Source: Velocimicrobium porci
GTDB lineage: Bacteria; Bacillota; Clostridia; Lachnospirales; Lachnospiraceae
Direction of reading: 5' to 3'
Length of the DNA: 64,000 nt
Assembly: GCF_009696045.1 (NCBI RefSeq)
Contig: NZ_VUMT01000015.1
Location: 1-64,000 of the forward strand
Shown: positions 18,999 through 28,434 of the stretch, piece after piece
Layout of the letters: each line of letters begins with the position of its first letter
How positions within the stretch are numbered: the first letter of the stretch is position 1
Notes under the pieces: model-generated
Database searches by the model: none
Told to the model about the DNA's origin: nothing
The model's input: only the letters and a program-made list of their open reading frames with translations
Translations under genes and position numbers: made by a program

Positions 18999-20390
18999 AT
19001 GGGAAGGGGAAAGCAAGAAAAAAATAATTTTGCGTGTATTTTAGATAGAGATTTAAAGAGCTTTAGAGAAAAAAAGATTGGAGAATATGTTTCTATTTTT
19101 AATAATGATATTGATATGGTAGAACAGGATTATTTTGTGAATTTATTCCAAATTTATTCCAATATTTTGGGAATTATCTTACAGGTTCTTGTTGCACTTT
19201 ATTTAAACTTTTATTTAACAATTATAGTGATTTTTATTGGATTGTTTGTATTGGCATTTCCGATTTTATTTTCATCAAGTATTGAAATTAAACGGAAAAC
19301 ACTGTTAAATTCCTATGAAAAGATGAATGGAAATCTAACCGACTATTTTAAGGGATTTGAATATATTAAAATATCAAATCTTCAAAATATAATTTTAGAA
19401 AAATTTAATATAGTAAATGAAGAAACGGAAAAGAAAAAATATAAATATTTGTTAATTAGCAATATTTTAAATAGTAGTTTAAAAATTTTATCGATAGGTG
19501 CAATTATAACAATTTTGGTATGTGGAGCATATTTTGTGATTCAGAATAAGATTACGATAGGAAGTCTGGTTGCAATTTTACAATTGTATTCAGGTGTCTT
19601 TCAAAATATTTCAGAGCTTTCGTTTCAAATTAGTGAGTTTACAACAGTAAAGCCGGTTGTAAATAAATTAGGTGAAATTTTAGCTGATAAAGGTAGATGG
19701 GATAAGGGAGAAATAGAAATAAAAGAATTTGATAAAATTATATGGGAACAGGTGGGATATTCCTATGATGGGAAAACGCGAATACTGAATTCTATTGATT
19801 TAAAACTAGAGAGGAACAAAAAATATGCAATAATTGGAGATTCTGCTTCAGGAAAATCAACGATTATTAATTTGCTATTAAAGAAATTTTCTTATTCAGA
19901 AGGGAGAATTCAATTTGACGATGTAGAGCTAAAAGAGATAAAGGAAGAGGCTTTGTATAACATGATAGGGTATGTTCCTCAAGACATTCACTTATTTTGT
20001 GATACATTGCAATTTAATCTTTTGCTAAAGCAGTCAGAGCGGGTTGAAGAGGCGAAAGAGCTTATCAGAAAATTTGAATTATCTAAATTTGTTCAGAATG
20101 AACAGAATATGGAAGACATAATGATAGATGAGAATTCTACGAATTTATCAGGCGGTGAAAAACAAAGAATTGGTATTATTCGTGAATTGCTAAAACATAA
20201 ACCGATTTTAATTATGGATGAGGGAACTTCAAATTTAAATCGTGAAATGGCAGAGAAAATTCAAGATTATATTTTATCGCAAACGGATTTGACAGTAATA
20301 CATGTTCTTCATAATTATACGAAAGAGCTTTTGAATAAATATGATATGATAATAAGAGTAGAACATGGAACAATCAGAGAAATAAGGTGA
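18999..20390 (+). pseudogene. ABC exporter (permease-ATPase), 5' truncated
   Basis: A 463-residue open frame equal to the C-terminal ~80% of a type IV ABC half-exporter, normally about 570-600 residues. It starts inside the helix region before TM3 (KIGEYVSIFNNDIDMVEQD corresponds to the intracellular loop after TM2), so TM1-TM2 are missing. No ribosome-binding site precedes the ATG, and only 50 bases separate it from the divergent exonuclease gene. The ATPase itself is intact: Walker A GDSASGKST, signature LSGGE, Walker B ILIMDEGTSNL. Most likely a deletion remnant; expression as a truncated protein is possible. Confidence 0.7.
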
Positions 20391-20551
20391 TACGAAATAA
20401 AAAATAAGAATGATGAAAAGCAAAGTTTTGATTAGAATACAGAGGTTATAAAAAGCATTTGTCGTTTTTTATTGTATTCTATTTTTTCATATGATAAAAT
20501 TAGGAAAAAAGAAAGGATACAGATAGCCTTTTGTGAGTAAGAAGCGGGAGA

Positions 20552-20941
20552 ATGGCTATGATGGTAAATGATATGAAGTTTGCATTTAATCATAACAATA
20601 TAAATGTTATTGATTTAGAAAAGTCAATTGCTTTTTATAAAGAAGCGCTAGGCTTAAAAGAAATTAGAAGAAAAGAAGCTGCGGATGGAAGTTTTATTCT
20701 TGTTTTTTTAGGTGATGATTCAACAAGCCATGCATTAGAGCTTACCTGGCTTAGAGATTGGGAACGTCCATATAATCTTGGTGATAATGAATTTCATTTG
20801 GCATTTGAGACAGATGATATGGAAGCTGCTCATGAAAAACACAGTCAAATGGGTTGCATTTGTTTTGAAAATAAGACAATGGGTATTTATTTTATTAGTG
20901 ATCCGGATGGATATTGGATTGAGATTATACCGACAAAATAA
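20552..20941 (+). CDS. Glyoxalase/VOC family protein
   Basis: A 129-residue protein with the two beta-alpha-beta-beta-beta modules of the vicinal oxygen chelate fold. Candidate metal ligands are His in FNHNNINV, Glu in HALELTWL, His in EFHLAFET and Glu in YWIEIIP. That set matches lactoylglutathione lyase (GloA), but VOC proteins vary widely in substrate. The ATG follows GCGGGAGA. The Nudix gene starts 15 bases after its stop, so they are probably cotranscribed. Confidence 0.8.
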   Translation: MAMMVNDMKFAFNHNNINVIDLEKSIAFYKEALGLKEIRRKEAADGSFILVFLGDDSTSHALELTWLRDWERPYNLGDNEFHLAFETDDMEAAHEKHSQMGCICFENKTMGIYFISDPDGYWIEIIPTK

Positions 20942-20956
20942 AAAGGAGAGATTAGG

Positions 20957-21670
20957 ATGCCTTCGTTTTTAGCAGATTATAGTTCCTTTTATGGGACAGG
21001 GGAAAAAAATGAGCAGGGACTTGACTTGCCTTGTTTTTTAGAAAACTATCATCCCGGAGATTATGAAAATCCAAGTGTAACAACGGATATTATTGTATTG
21101 AAGCATAACGGAACGATTAAAAATCCGGAAAATGATTTTAAAGTTTTGATGGTAAAAAGAAAAAATCATCCATGTATTGGAACTTGGGCACTTCCAGGTG
21201 GCTTTGTAAATATCAGAGAAGATGTGGAAGCTGCTGCAAAGCGTGAATTAGAAGAAGAAACACATCTTTCTAATATTCCTATGGAACAACTAAGAACATG
21301 GGGAGAGGAGTGCAGAGATCCCAGATATCGGGTGATTACAGTTGCTTATCTTGCAATTGTCGATGAGTCAGTGGCAGAAATAAAGGCAGACGATGATGCA
21401 TCCGATGCTGCCTGGTTAAGTTTAGAAATAAAACACGAAAAGCAAGAAGAAGTAGAACAAAGAGGCTTAAAAAAACTTAAAAATCGCTATAAAGTCCATG
21501 TATATAATGAAGATAAACAGGTAGATTTAACTGCCTATGTAGATGTGGAAGAGAACAAAGACTCTATTATTAAAGAAACAAGTTACTATGTTGCGGAAAA
21601 TAATGGAATTGCATTTGACCATGCGAGATTTTTGGTACAAGCCATTTTATATTTAAGAAAAAGTATGTAA
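20957..21670 (+). CDS. Nudix hydrolase
   Basis: A 237-residue protein. A complete Nudix box is present, GGFVNIREDVEAAAKRELEEE, followed by TH (GX5EX7REUXEE pattern), near residues 82-104. The start of the domain, DIIVLKHNG, looks like the ADP-ribose/NAD-type hydrolases and the NrtR-like group. The C-terminal ~80 residues have no clear winged-helix signature, so a regulator role like NrtR is not supported. It follows the VOC gene after 15 bases, with AAAGGAGAG as ribosome-binding site. Confidence 0.83.
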   Translation: MPSFLADYSSFYGTGEKNEQGLDLPCFLENYHPGDYENPSVTTDIIVLKHNGTIKNPENDFKVLMVKRKNHPCIGTWALPGGFVNIREDVEAAAKRELEEETHLSNIPMEQLRTWGEECRDPRYRVITVAYLAIVDESVAEIKADDDASDAAWLSLEIKHEKQEEVEQRGLKKLKNRYKVHVYNEDKQVDLTAYVDVEENKDSIIKETSYYVAENNGIAFDHARFLVQAILYLRKSM

Positions 21671-21673
21671 AAA

Positions 21674-21713
21674 AGAAGAGCTGTGATTGAGGGGAAACAG
21701 CTCTTCTCTTTTA
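21674..21713 (+). terminator. Terminator after the Nudix gene
   Basis: AAGAAGAGCTGT and ACAGCTCTTCT form a stem with a 12-base loop, followed by CTTTT, beginning 4 bases after the stop codon. Confidence 0.85.
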
Positions 21714-21958
21714 GAGAGGGGTTATAAAGAGAATTAGGTATTAACATTTTGGGGAATAAAATGTTTTTTGATTCTCTACTAATATTAAACTACAAAATTA
21801 GTAAAAAGTAAAGAGAAAAATGCAAAAAAATGAAAAAATATTTCTTAATACGATGAAAATGGTAAAAACTTTGCAAAAAGAAAAGAAAATGTAAGAAAAT
21901 TTCTTTATTTGTGATTACGAGAAGAGGTTTTAAATAAAAAATGTGAAGGAGTGTACAT

Positions 21959-22717
21959 ATGAGCATAATAGAATATCAATTACCAATTTTGGAAAGGGAC
22001 ACAAAGAAAGAGGCATTATTAATGCCGGAAAAAGAGAGTAAGCCATTCCCGAAAAAGGCAGCATTTTTGTTTTTAGAAGATGAAACGGAACGCTATGCTT
22101 TATCGCATGGGGGAGAGAAAATTGGAGAATTTGTTACGATTATGAAAACCTTTGTGGTTTATAAAATAAACTATAAGGGGGAAGAAGTTTGTATTTGTCA
22201 AGCTCCATTGGGCGCACCTGCTGCAGTATCGGTTATGGAATATTTAATTGCAAATGGGGTAGAGCAGATAATTGCATGCGGAACCTGTGGTGCATTAGTA
22301 GAGTTAGAAGAGCATGCGTTTATTATTCCAACGAGGGCAGTGAGAGATGAAGGAACATCGTATCATTATATAGAAGCAGGAAGAGAAATCGAATTAAATA
22401 AAAAAGCAGTCGATGCGATTTCGTTTATGATGAAAAAAAATGATATTCATTTCCGGTATGGAAAAGTATGGACAACCGATGGATTTTTTAGGGAAACTAC
22501 TGATATGGTAGTAAAGAGAAAAAAAGAAGAATGTATTGTAGTAGATATGGAATGTTCTGCATTGGCAGCGGTAGCGGAATTTCGAGGAATTTGTTTTGGG
22601 CAAATTTTATTTACCGCGGATACATTGGCAGATGGGAAACATGATGCAAGGGATTGGGGATATTCTGTTTTTTCTCAGGCGTTACAGCTTGCATTGGAAG
22701 CTATTTTGTGTTATTAG
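21959..22717 (+). CDS. Nucleoside phosphorylase (PNP/UDP family)
   Basis: A 252-residue cytoplasmic enzyme of the PNP_UDP_1 fold. Visible features are QAPLGAPAAVSVMEYL and IIACGTCGAL (phosphate and base region), DEGTSYHY, TTDGFFRET, and VDMECSALAAVAEF with the Met-Glu pair that contacts the ribose. The latter is the hallmark of uridine and purine nucleoside phosphorylases of this class. Base preference cannot be decided; the family is often annotated as uridine phosphorylase. The ATG follows GTGAAGGAGTG. The 288 bases upstream are AT-rich and hold no gene. Confidence 0.82.
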   Translation: MSIIEYQLPILERDTKKEALLMPEKESKPFPKKAAFLFLEDETERYALSHGGEKIGEFVTIMKTFVVYKINYKGEEVCICQAPLGAPAAVSVMEYLIANGVEQIIACGTCGALVELEEHAFIIPTRAVRDEGTSYHYIEAGREIELNKKAVDAISFMMKKNDIHFRYGKVWTTDGFFRETTDMVVKRKKEECIVVDMECSALAAVAEFRGICFGQILFTADTLADGKHDARDWGYSVFSQALQLALEAILCY

Positions 22718-22805
22718 TAAGTACTTTGACAAAAAAGAAGTAGAAAAATCATAGAATTACTGTTACAATATAAAAAAATGGCGAAGCCAGGTAAGAGGTA
22801 TCAGA

Positions 22806-23183
22806 ATGGAAGAAGTTATATTAGAGAAGTTACAAAACATGGGTATTGATGTAGAAAGTACGTTAAAACGTTTTATGCAGAGAGAAGACTTATATATTCG
22901 CTTTTTACATAAGTTTATACAAGATCAAAATTTTGCCGGATTAAAAAACTCATTAGAAGTGAGAGAGTATGAAGAAGCTTTCAAATATGCGCATACGCTA
23001 AAAGGGGTAGCCGGCAATCTTGGTTTGACACCTCTTTATGAGGAAGTAAATATGTTGGTTGAAAAATTAAGATGTGGAGATGATATAAAGACAGAGAAAG
23101 AACTTGAGGAGAAAATATGGAAAAATTTTGAGAAAGTAGAAGAGAACTATAACGAGATTTATCAGATTATTACAGAAGAATAA
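22806..23183 (+). CDS. Stand-alone Hpt (histidine phosphotransfer) protein
   Basis: A 125-residue helical protein with the Hpt signature YAHTLKGVAGNLGL, in which the first His is the phosphate carrier. It also has the typical flanking helices (FLHKFIQDQNFAGLKNSL, LYEEVNMLVEKLR). It has no kinase domain and would shuttle phosphate between receivers. No kinase gene is adjacent; partners may be the hybrid kinase and HD-GYP-REC pair at 5.2-9.5 kb, which is inference only. It lies about 90 bases before pyrC. Confidence 0.85.
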   Translation: MEEVILEKLQNMGIDVESTLKRFMQREDLYIRFLHKFIQDQNFAGLKNSLEVREYEEAFKYAHTLKGVAGNLGLTPLYEEVNMLVEKLRCGDDIKTEKELEEKIWKNFEKVEENYNEIYQIITEE

Positions 23184-23271
23184 AGAACTAAGGAATTTTA
23201 TATTGGAAGAATTAGTTTTTAACAGTGTAACGAGTAGATTCTGGAATGATATGAAAAAGGAAGGTTAAAAC

Positions 23272-24561
23272 GTGAGGATATTAATAAAAAATGGAAGAGT
23301 GATTGACCCGGCAACAAAAAAGGATGGAAGATACGACATTTTGATTGAAAATGAAACGATTATTAAAGTCGAGCCGAATCTAATGGATGAGGCAGATAAC
23401 GTAATTGATGCTGAGGGTCTTTTTGTTATGCCTGGATTTATTGATTTACATGTACATTTAAGAGAACCCGGATTTGAATATAAGGAGACGATAGAAACTG
23501 GTGCAAAGGCAGCTGCCAGAGGTGGATATACGACGATTTGTCCAATGCCGAATACCAATCCATGTATTGATTCCAAAGAAATGGTTGAATTTTTAATGAA
23601 AAAGGAAAAAGAAGAATCCATTGTTCATATTGTTCCGGTCGGTGCTGTGACAGATGGACAAAAAGGTATTAAGCTGGCAGACATAAAAGGAATGAAGCAG
23701 GCCGGTGCAAAGGCATTAAGCGAAGATGGAAAGTCAGTTATGGATACCTCATTGTATTTTCAGGGTATGAAGCTTGCTGCCGGTGAAGATATGGTTATTT
23801 TAGCTCACTGTGAAGATAAGCATCTGGTAGGAAATGGTGTTTTAAATCAGGGAAAGAAAGCAGAAGAGCTGTGTCTTGAAGGTATTTCGAATGCAGTAGA
23901 GGATATTATTGCGGCGAGAGACATTTTCCTTGCAAAAGCGTCAGGCGTAAAATTACATCTTTGTCATTGTTCGACAGAAGATAGCGTTCGTTTAGTTAAA
24001 ATGGCAAAAGAAATGGGACTTTTAGTAAGTGCAGAAGTGTGTCCGCATCATTTTACATTAACGGAAGATGACATTTTCGAAGATGACAGCAATTATAAGA
24101 TGAATCCGCCACTTCGTACGAAGACAGATCGGGAAGCATTGAAAATAGGGTTGCGTGATGGAATTATGGATGTGATTGCGACTGACCATGCACCTCATAG
24201 TTTGGAAGAAAAGGAAAAATCAATAAAAGATGCACCATTTGGAATTGTTGGTCTGGAAACGGCATTTGCACTTACTATGTCAGAGCTGGTAAAGGGAGGA
24301 TATTTAACACCTTATGAGATGGTAGAAAAAATGAGTTATAATCCTGCAAGAATTCTTGGTATTAATAAAGGCTCACTGGCAGTTGGAAAGATGGCAGATA
24401 TTACAATTGCCGATCCGGACAGGACATATGTGATTGATTCCTCTCAATTTGCTTCGAAAGGAAAAAATACACCATTTCACAATAGAGAAGTAACAGGAAA
24501 GGTAGTAATGACAATGGTATCCGGAACAGTCGTATATAAGGAAGGACAGAATTTAATTTAG
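23272..24561 (+). CDS. pyrC: Dihydroorotase
   Basis: Cyclises carbamoyl-aspartate to dihydroorotate, the third step of UMP synthesis. At 429 residues it is the long class I type. The metal-binding DLHVHLREPGFEYKE motif, the LCHCST region and VIATDHAPH with the catalytic Asp are all present. The start is GTG 23272, with AGGAAGG upstream. It is the first gene of a five-gene cluster, pyrC-pyrF-pyrK-pyrD-pyrE. Aspartate carbamoyltransferase and carbamoyl-phosphate synthase are not in the window. Confidence 0.96.
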   Translation: MRILIKNGRVIDPATKKDGRYDILIENETIIKVEPNLMDEADNVIDAEGLFVMPGFIDLHVHLREPGFEYKETIETGAKAAARGGYTTICPMPNTNPCIDSKEMVEFLMKKEKEESIVHIVPVGAVTDGQKGIKLADIKGMKQAGAKALSEDGKSVMDTSLYFQGMKLAAGEDMVILAHCEDKHLVGNGVLNQGKKAEELCLEGISNAVEDIIAARDIFLAKASGVKLHLCHCSTEDSVRLVKMAKEMGLLVSAEVCPHHFTLTEDDIFEDDSNYKMNPPLRTKTDREALKIGLRDGIMDVIATDHAPHSLEEKEKSIKDAPFGIVGLETAFALTMSELVKGGYLTPYEMVEKMSYNPARILGINKGSLAVGKMADITIADPDRTYVIDSSQFASKGKNTPFHNREVTGKVVMTMVSGTVVYKEGQNLI

Positions 24562-24584
24562 ATTAGAAAGGAAATAGGATAACA

Positions 24585-25511
24585 ATGATAAATAAGCTCG
24601 TTAAAAAAATTGAAGAAAATAAGGCTCCGATTGTAGTAGGACTAGATCCAATGCTTTCGTATGTACCAGAGTTCTTACAAAAGAAAGCCTGGGAACAATA
24701 TGGGGAAACATTAGAGGGAGCAGCGGAGGCGATCTGGCAGTATAATAAAGGAATCATTGATGCGATTTATGATTTGGTACCAGCTGTAAAGCCACAGATT
24801 GCAATGTATGAACAGTTCGGTATTCCGGGTCTTGAGGCTTTTAAGAAGACCGTGGATTATTGTAAGGAAAAAGATCTTGTAGTAATTGGCGATGTGAAAC
24901 GTGGAGATATTGGCTCTACTTCTACTGCCTATGCGACTGCACATATTGGAAAAATTAAAATCGGTAATAACTCTTACGTTCCTTTTGCGGAAGATTTTAT
25001 GACAGTAAATCCTTATTTTGGAATTGATGGAATTAAACCATATTTAGACGTATGCAAGGAAGAAAAAAGAGGAATTTTTATTTTAGTTAAAACTTCGAAT
25101 CCATCAAGTGGCGAATTTCAAGATCAATTGGTTGATGGAAAACCACTTTATGAATTAGTAGCCAGAAAGGTTGCAAAATGGGGAGAAGAATGTATGGGAG
25201 ATTCCTACAGCTATGTTGGCTGTGTTATTGGTGCGACTTACCCGGAAATGGGAAAAGCTTTACGTGAGATTATGCCAAAGCAATATATATTAGTTCCCGG
25301 CTATGGTGCGCAGGGGGGCAAGGCCGAAGATCTTGCACCATATTTTAATAAAGACGGACTTGGAGCGATTATAAATTCTTCCAGAGGTATCATTGCTGCA
25401 TATAAGAAACCAGAATATGCAAAGTATGGTGAAACATCTTATGCAGATGCTTCCCGACAGGCAGTTATTGATATGAGAGAAGATATTAATCGGGTATTAG
25501 TGTCCCATTAA
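24585..25511 (+). CDS. pyrF: Orotidine 5'-phosphate decarboxylase (type 2)
   Basis: Decarboxylates OMP to UMP. It is 308 residues, the longer subfamily 2 rather than the ~240-residue Bacillus type. VVGLDPML near the start and the catalytic Asp-Lys array in GDVKRGDIGSTS are present, with KTSNPSSGEFQD and GYGAQGG in the phosphate-binding part. AGAAAGGAAATAGG precedes the ATG, 23 bases after pyrC. Confidence 0.96.
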   Translation: MINKLVKKIEENKAPIVVGLDPMLSYVPEFLQKKAWEQYGETLEGAAEAIWQYNKGIIDAIYDLVPAVKPQIAMYEQFGIPGLEAFKKTVDYCKEKDLVVIGDVKRGDIGSTSTAYATAHIGKIKIGNNSYVPFAEDFMTVNPYFGIDGIKPYLDVCKEEKRGIFILVKTSNPSSGEFQDQLVDGKPLYELVARKVAKWGEECMGDSYSYVGCVIGATYPEMGKALREIMPKQYILVPGYGAQGGKAEDLAPYFNKDGLGAIINSSRGIIAAYKKPEYAKYGETSYADASRQAVIDMREDINRVLVSH

Positions 25512-25515
25512 ATCA

Positions 25516-25557
25516 GAGAAGATGTCTTATACTAGTGTTAGTGGGGCATCTTTTCCT
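25516..25557 (+). terminator. Weak hairpin between pyrF and pyrK
   Basis: AAGATG-type arm pairs with CATCTT across a 20-base loop, followed by TTCCT. The T-run is poor, so it may only partly stop transcription inside the pyr cluster. Found 5 bases after the pyrF stop. Confidence 0.35.
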
Positions 25558-25654
25558 ATGAAAATAAATAGCAGGACAAGCTTTAATAGTTTTGTAAAAT
25601 AAGAGAAATTCGTTTATCAGATTTGCTCAGAAAAAAGAATGAGGAGAGATTGAC

Positions 25655-26425
25655 ATGTCCAAAAAGTACAAAAAGATTGTTAAAATTGAAAAGATGGAAC
25701 AAATTGGTGCAGGGATTTTTAGTATATGGCTGGAAGACAGAGAAATCACATTTGAAGCAACAGCAGGTCAATTTGTATCATTATACTGTAGAGATGGAAG
25801 CCGATTACTGCCACGTCCAATTAGTATTTGCGAAATAGATAAGGAGAAAGGAATGGTTCGCCTTGTATTTCGTGTAGCAGGAAAAGGGACAGAAGAATTT
25901 GCAAAAATGAAACCAGGTGATTTTATTGACGTGATGGGACCGCTTGGAAATGGATTTACTTTAGAGGGAACGAAGGCTATTTTAATTGGTGGCGGTATTG
26001 GAATTCCACCTATGTTAGAGCTTGCAAAGGAACTTTCATGTGAAAAACAGATTGTACTGGGATACCGTGACAGTGACACCTTTTTAAAAGAAGAATTTGA
26101 ACCATATGGAACCGTGTATGTAGCAACAGAAGACGGCTCGATTGGGACAAAGGGAAATGTAATTGATGCAATCAAAGGGAATGATTTGAATGCAGATATT
26201 ATTTTTGCCTGCGGACCTGCGCCAATGCTTCGTGGAGTTAAAGAATACGCCATTTCTCATGAAATAAAAGCTCAGATTAGCATGGAGGAAAGAATGGCAT
26301 GTGGAATCGGAGCATGCTTAGCATGTGTATGTGGAAAGAAAGAAAAGGATCATCATACCAATGTAAAAAATACAAGAATTTGCAAAGATGGTCCGGTATT
26401 TTACATCGACGATATTGAATTATAA
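25655..26425 (+). CDS. pyrK: Dihydroorotate dehydrogenase electron-transfer subunit
   Basis: A 256-residue FAD- and [2Fe-2S]-binding subunit that passes electrons from PyrD-B to NAD. The FAD motif RPISICEIDK and the NAD-side GGGIGIPPML are seen. The C-terminal cluster ligands lie in ACGIGACLACVCG and CKDGPVF, giving the usual four cysteines. It is immediately followed by pyrD, with which it forms the class 1B heterotetramer. The ATG follows GAGGAGAG. Confidence 0.95.
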   Translation: MSKKYKKIVKIEKMEQIGAGIFSIWLEDREITFEATAGQFVSLYCRDGSRLLPRPISICEIDKEKGMVRLVFRVAGKGTEEFAKMKPGDFIDVMGPLGNGFTLEGTKAILIGGGIGIPPMLELAKELSCEKQIVLGYRDSDTFLKEEFEPYGTVYVATEDGSIGTKGNVIDAIKGNDLNADIIFACGPAPMLRGVKEYAISHEIKAQISMEERMACGIGACLACVCGKKEKDHHTNVKNTRICKDGPVFYIDDIEL

Positions 26426-26449
26426 AGAAGGGAAAGGAATGAAAACAGC

Positions 26450-27352
26450 ATGAATATGTCAGTAGATATTGCAGGAGTTACATTAAAAAATCCGGTTATG
26501 ACTGCTTCTGGAACGTTTGGTTCAGGTGTGGAATATAGTGAATTTGTCGATTTAAATCGTCTGGGAGCTGTTGTGACAAAAGGGGTTGCTAATATACCAT
26601 GGCAGGGAAATCCTACACCAAGAATTGCAGAAACTTATGGAGGAATGTTAAATGCAGTAGGTCTTCAGAATCCCGGGATTGACCTGTTTTTAGAGCGTGA
26701 TATTCCGTTTTTAAAACAATATGATACAAAAATTGTTGTAAATGTCTGTGGAAGGACGACAGAGGATTATTGTGAAGTTGTAGAACGTCTTGCGGATTGT
26801 GATGTGGATTTATTAGAAATCAATATATCATGTCCAAATGTAAAAGAAGGAGGAATTGCATTTGGTCAGAATCCAAAGGCTGTTGAGAAAATAACAAATG
26901 AATTAAAAAGAATAGCAAGACAGCCAGTTATTATGAAATTAAGTCCGAATGTGACCGATATTACTGAAATGGCAAAGGCAGCAGAGGCAGGAGGAGCAGA
27001 TGCACTTTCTCTTATTAATACATTGACAGGTATGAAAATTGATGTAAATAAGCGTGCTTTTGTACTTGCCAATAAGACAGGAGGGCTTTCAGGTCCTGCA
27101 ATTAAACCGGTTGCGGTACGAATGGTATATCAGGTTGCAAATGCAGTAAATCTTCCTATTATTGGTATGGGAGGAATTATAAACGAAGAGGATGCATTGG
27201 AATTTATAATGGCAGGAGCAAGTGCAGTCGCAGTTGGAACAGCGAACTTTACAAATCCAATGGCTACGGTAGATATTGTAGATGGATTGGAAGAATATAT
27301 GAGTAAGAATGGAATTGAAGATATTAATGAGCTGATTGGGTGTGTGAAATAA
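26450..27352 (+). CDS. pyrD: Dihydroorotate dehydrogenase, NAD-dependent (class 1B)
   Basis: Oxidises dihydroorotate to orotate on FMN. At 300 residues it has the class 1 features: MTASGTFGSG near the start, GGMLNAVGLQNPG, and the catalytic Cys in INISCPNVKEGG. It also has the FMN-binding KLSPNV, LINTL and GMGGI segments. The class 1B base is Cys, which is present, and the adjacent pyrK confirms the NAD-linked form. Confidence 0.96.
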   Translation: MNMSVDIAGVTLKNPVMTASGTFGSGVEYSEFVDLNRLGAVVTKGVANIPWQGNPTPRIAETYGGMLNAVGLQNPGIDLFLERDIPFLKQYDTKIVVNVCGRTTEDYCEVVERLADCDVDLLEINISCPNVKEGGIAFGQNPKAVEKITNELKRIARQPVIMKLSPNVTDITEMAKAAEAGGADALSLINTLTGMKIDVNKRAFVLANKTGGLSGPAIKPVAVRMVYQVANAVNLPIIGMGGIINEEDALEFIMAGASAVAVGTANFTNPMATVDIVDGLEEYMSKNGIEDINELIGCVK

Positions 27353-27402
27353 TTATTAATATAAAAAAAGCATGAAATTTAAGTAGGAGGTTTTAAGCTA
27401 AA

Positions 27403-28077
27403 ATGGAACAGTACAAACAGGAATTTATTGAATTTATGGTGGATTGTGAAGTATTAAAATTTGGAGACTTTGTTACAAAAAGTGGAAGAAAAACTCCATT
27501 TTTCGTAAACACAGGATTTTATCGTACAGGAACCCAGCTTCGAAAGCTTGGAGGATATTATGCGAAGGCAATTAATGAAAAATATGGAACAGACTTCGAT
27601 GTATTATTTGGACCGGCATATAAAGGAATTCCTTTGAGCGTGGCAACTTCCATGGCAATGAGTGAAATGTATGGAAAAGAAATTAAATATTGTTCAAATA
27701 GAAAAGAAGTAAAAGATCACGGGGATAAGGGAATTTTACTTGGAAGTCCGATACAAGACAATGATAGGGTAGTAGTAATTGAGGATGTTACAACTGCTGG
27801 TACTTCCATGCAGGAAACACTTCCAATCATAAAAGCACAAGGAAATGTAGATATTTTAGGTTTAGTTGTTTCAGTGGATCGAATGGAACGTGGGCAAGGT
27901 ACGAAGAGTGCACTAAATGAAATTGAAGAAAAATATCAGATAAAAACGACTGCAATTGTTACAATGGAAGAAGTAATTGAGCATTTGTATAATCGTGAGT
28001 ATAAAGGAAAAATTATAATTGATGATACATTAAAGGCGGCAATTGATTCGTATTATGAGCAGTATGGTGTGAAATAA
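27403..28077 (+). CDS. pyrE: Orotate phosphoribosyltransferase
   Basis: Joins orotate to PRPP to give OMP. A 224-residue protein with the PRPP motif VVVIEDVTTAGTSM and the flexible-loop NRKEVKDHGDKG. GDFVTKSGRKTPFFVN lies near the N-terminus. It is the last gene of the pyr cluster, 50 bases after pyrD, with GTAGGAGG upstream. Confidence 0.96.
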   Translation: MEQYKQEFIEFMVDCEVLKFGDFVTKSGRKTPFFVNTGFYRTGTQLRKLGGYYAKAINEKYGTDFDVLFGPAYKGIPLSVATSMAMSEMYGKEIKYCSNRKEVKDHGDKGILLGSPIQDNDRVVVIEDVTTAGTSMQETLPIIKAQGNVDILGLVVSVDRMERGQGTKSALNEIEEKYQIKTTAIVTMEEVIEHLYNREYKGKIIIDDTLKAAIDSYYEQYGVK

Positions 28078-28160
28078 TGACTGTTCGGTTAAAGAGCCTG
28101 TGAATAAATCTCTTTTGCTGTTTTGATAAAATATATTCATAACAGTGATTTTTATTAACT

Positions 28161-28181
28161 ATATAGTCACTGGGACTATAT
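28161..28181 (+). promoter_or_regulatory. Dyad upstream of the small membrane-protein gene
   Basis: ATATAGTC (28161-28168) and GACTATAT (28174-28181) form a perfect 8-base inverted repeat with a 5-base spacer, about 25 bases before the gene. Possible operator or part of the leader; no regulator is identified. Confidence 0.4.
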
Positions 28182-28206
28182 CATTATTATACTTGGAGGT
28201 TATAAT

Positions 28207-28359
28207 ATGGGAGAAAAAGTATATCGTACGATGAAATCGGCAGGGATTGGGAATCTGGTAATTGGGATTGTAGTTATGGTAGTTGGAATTGCTACAGGAA
28301 CTTACATTATTGTAAATGGTGCAAAACTGCTAAAACGAAAATCAGAAGTGTTGTTCTAG
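28207..28359 (+). CDS. Small single-pass membrane protein
   Basis: A 50-residue open frame missed by length cut-offs. The ATG has GGAGG at about 28195-28199, ideally spaced. The product starts MGEKVYRTMKSAGIG, has one long hydrophobic helix (LVIGIVVMVVGIATGTYIIV) and a basic tail KLLKRKSE. Glycine-rich hydrophobic composition and the clean ribosome-binding site argue that it is real. Function unknown. It sits alone between pyrE and a terminator. Confidence 0.7.
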   Translation: MGEKVYRTMKSAGIGNLVIGIVVMVVGIATGTYIIVNGAKLLKRKSEVLF

Positions 28360-28385
28360 TAGAAAAAACGAAGAAGAAGTGATAT

Positions 28386-28426
28386 GAGGCTGTTACAAAA
28401 TGAGTTTTTCATTCTGTAACAGCCTT
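28386..28426. terminator. Bidirectional terminator between small membrane-protein gene and AraC gene
   Basis: GGCTGTTACA and TGTAACAGCC pair, with an inner ATGA/TCAT extension and a T-rich loop. The convergent araC-type gene ends at 28435, so it can serve both strands. Confidence 0.75.
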
Positions 28427-28434
28427 ACTTTGAT

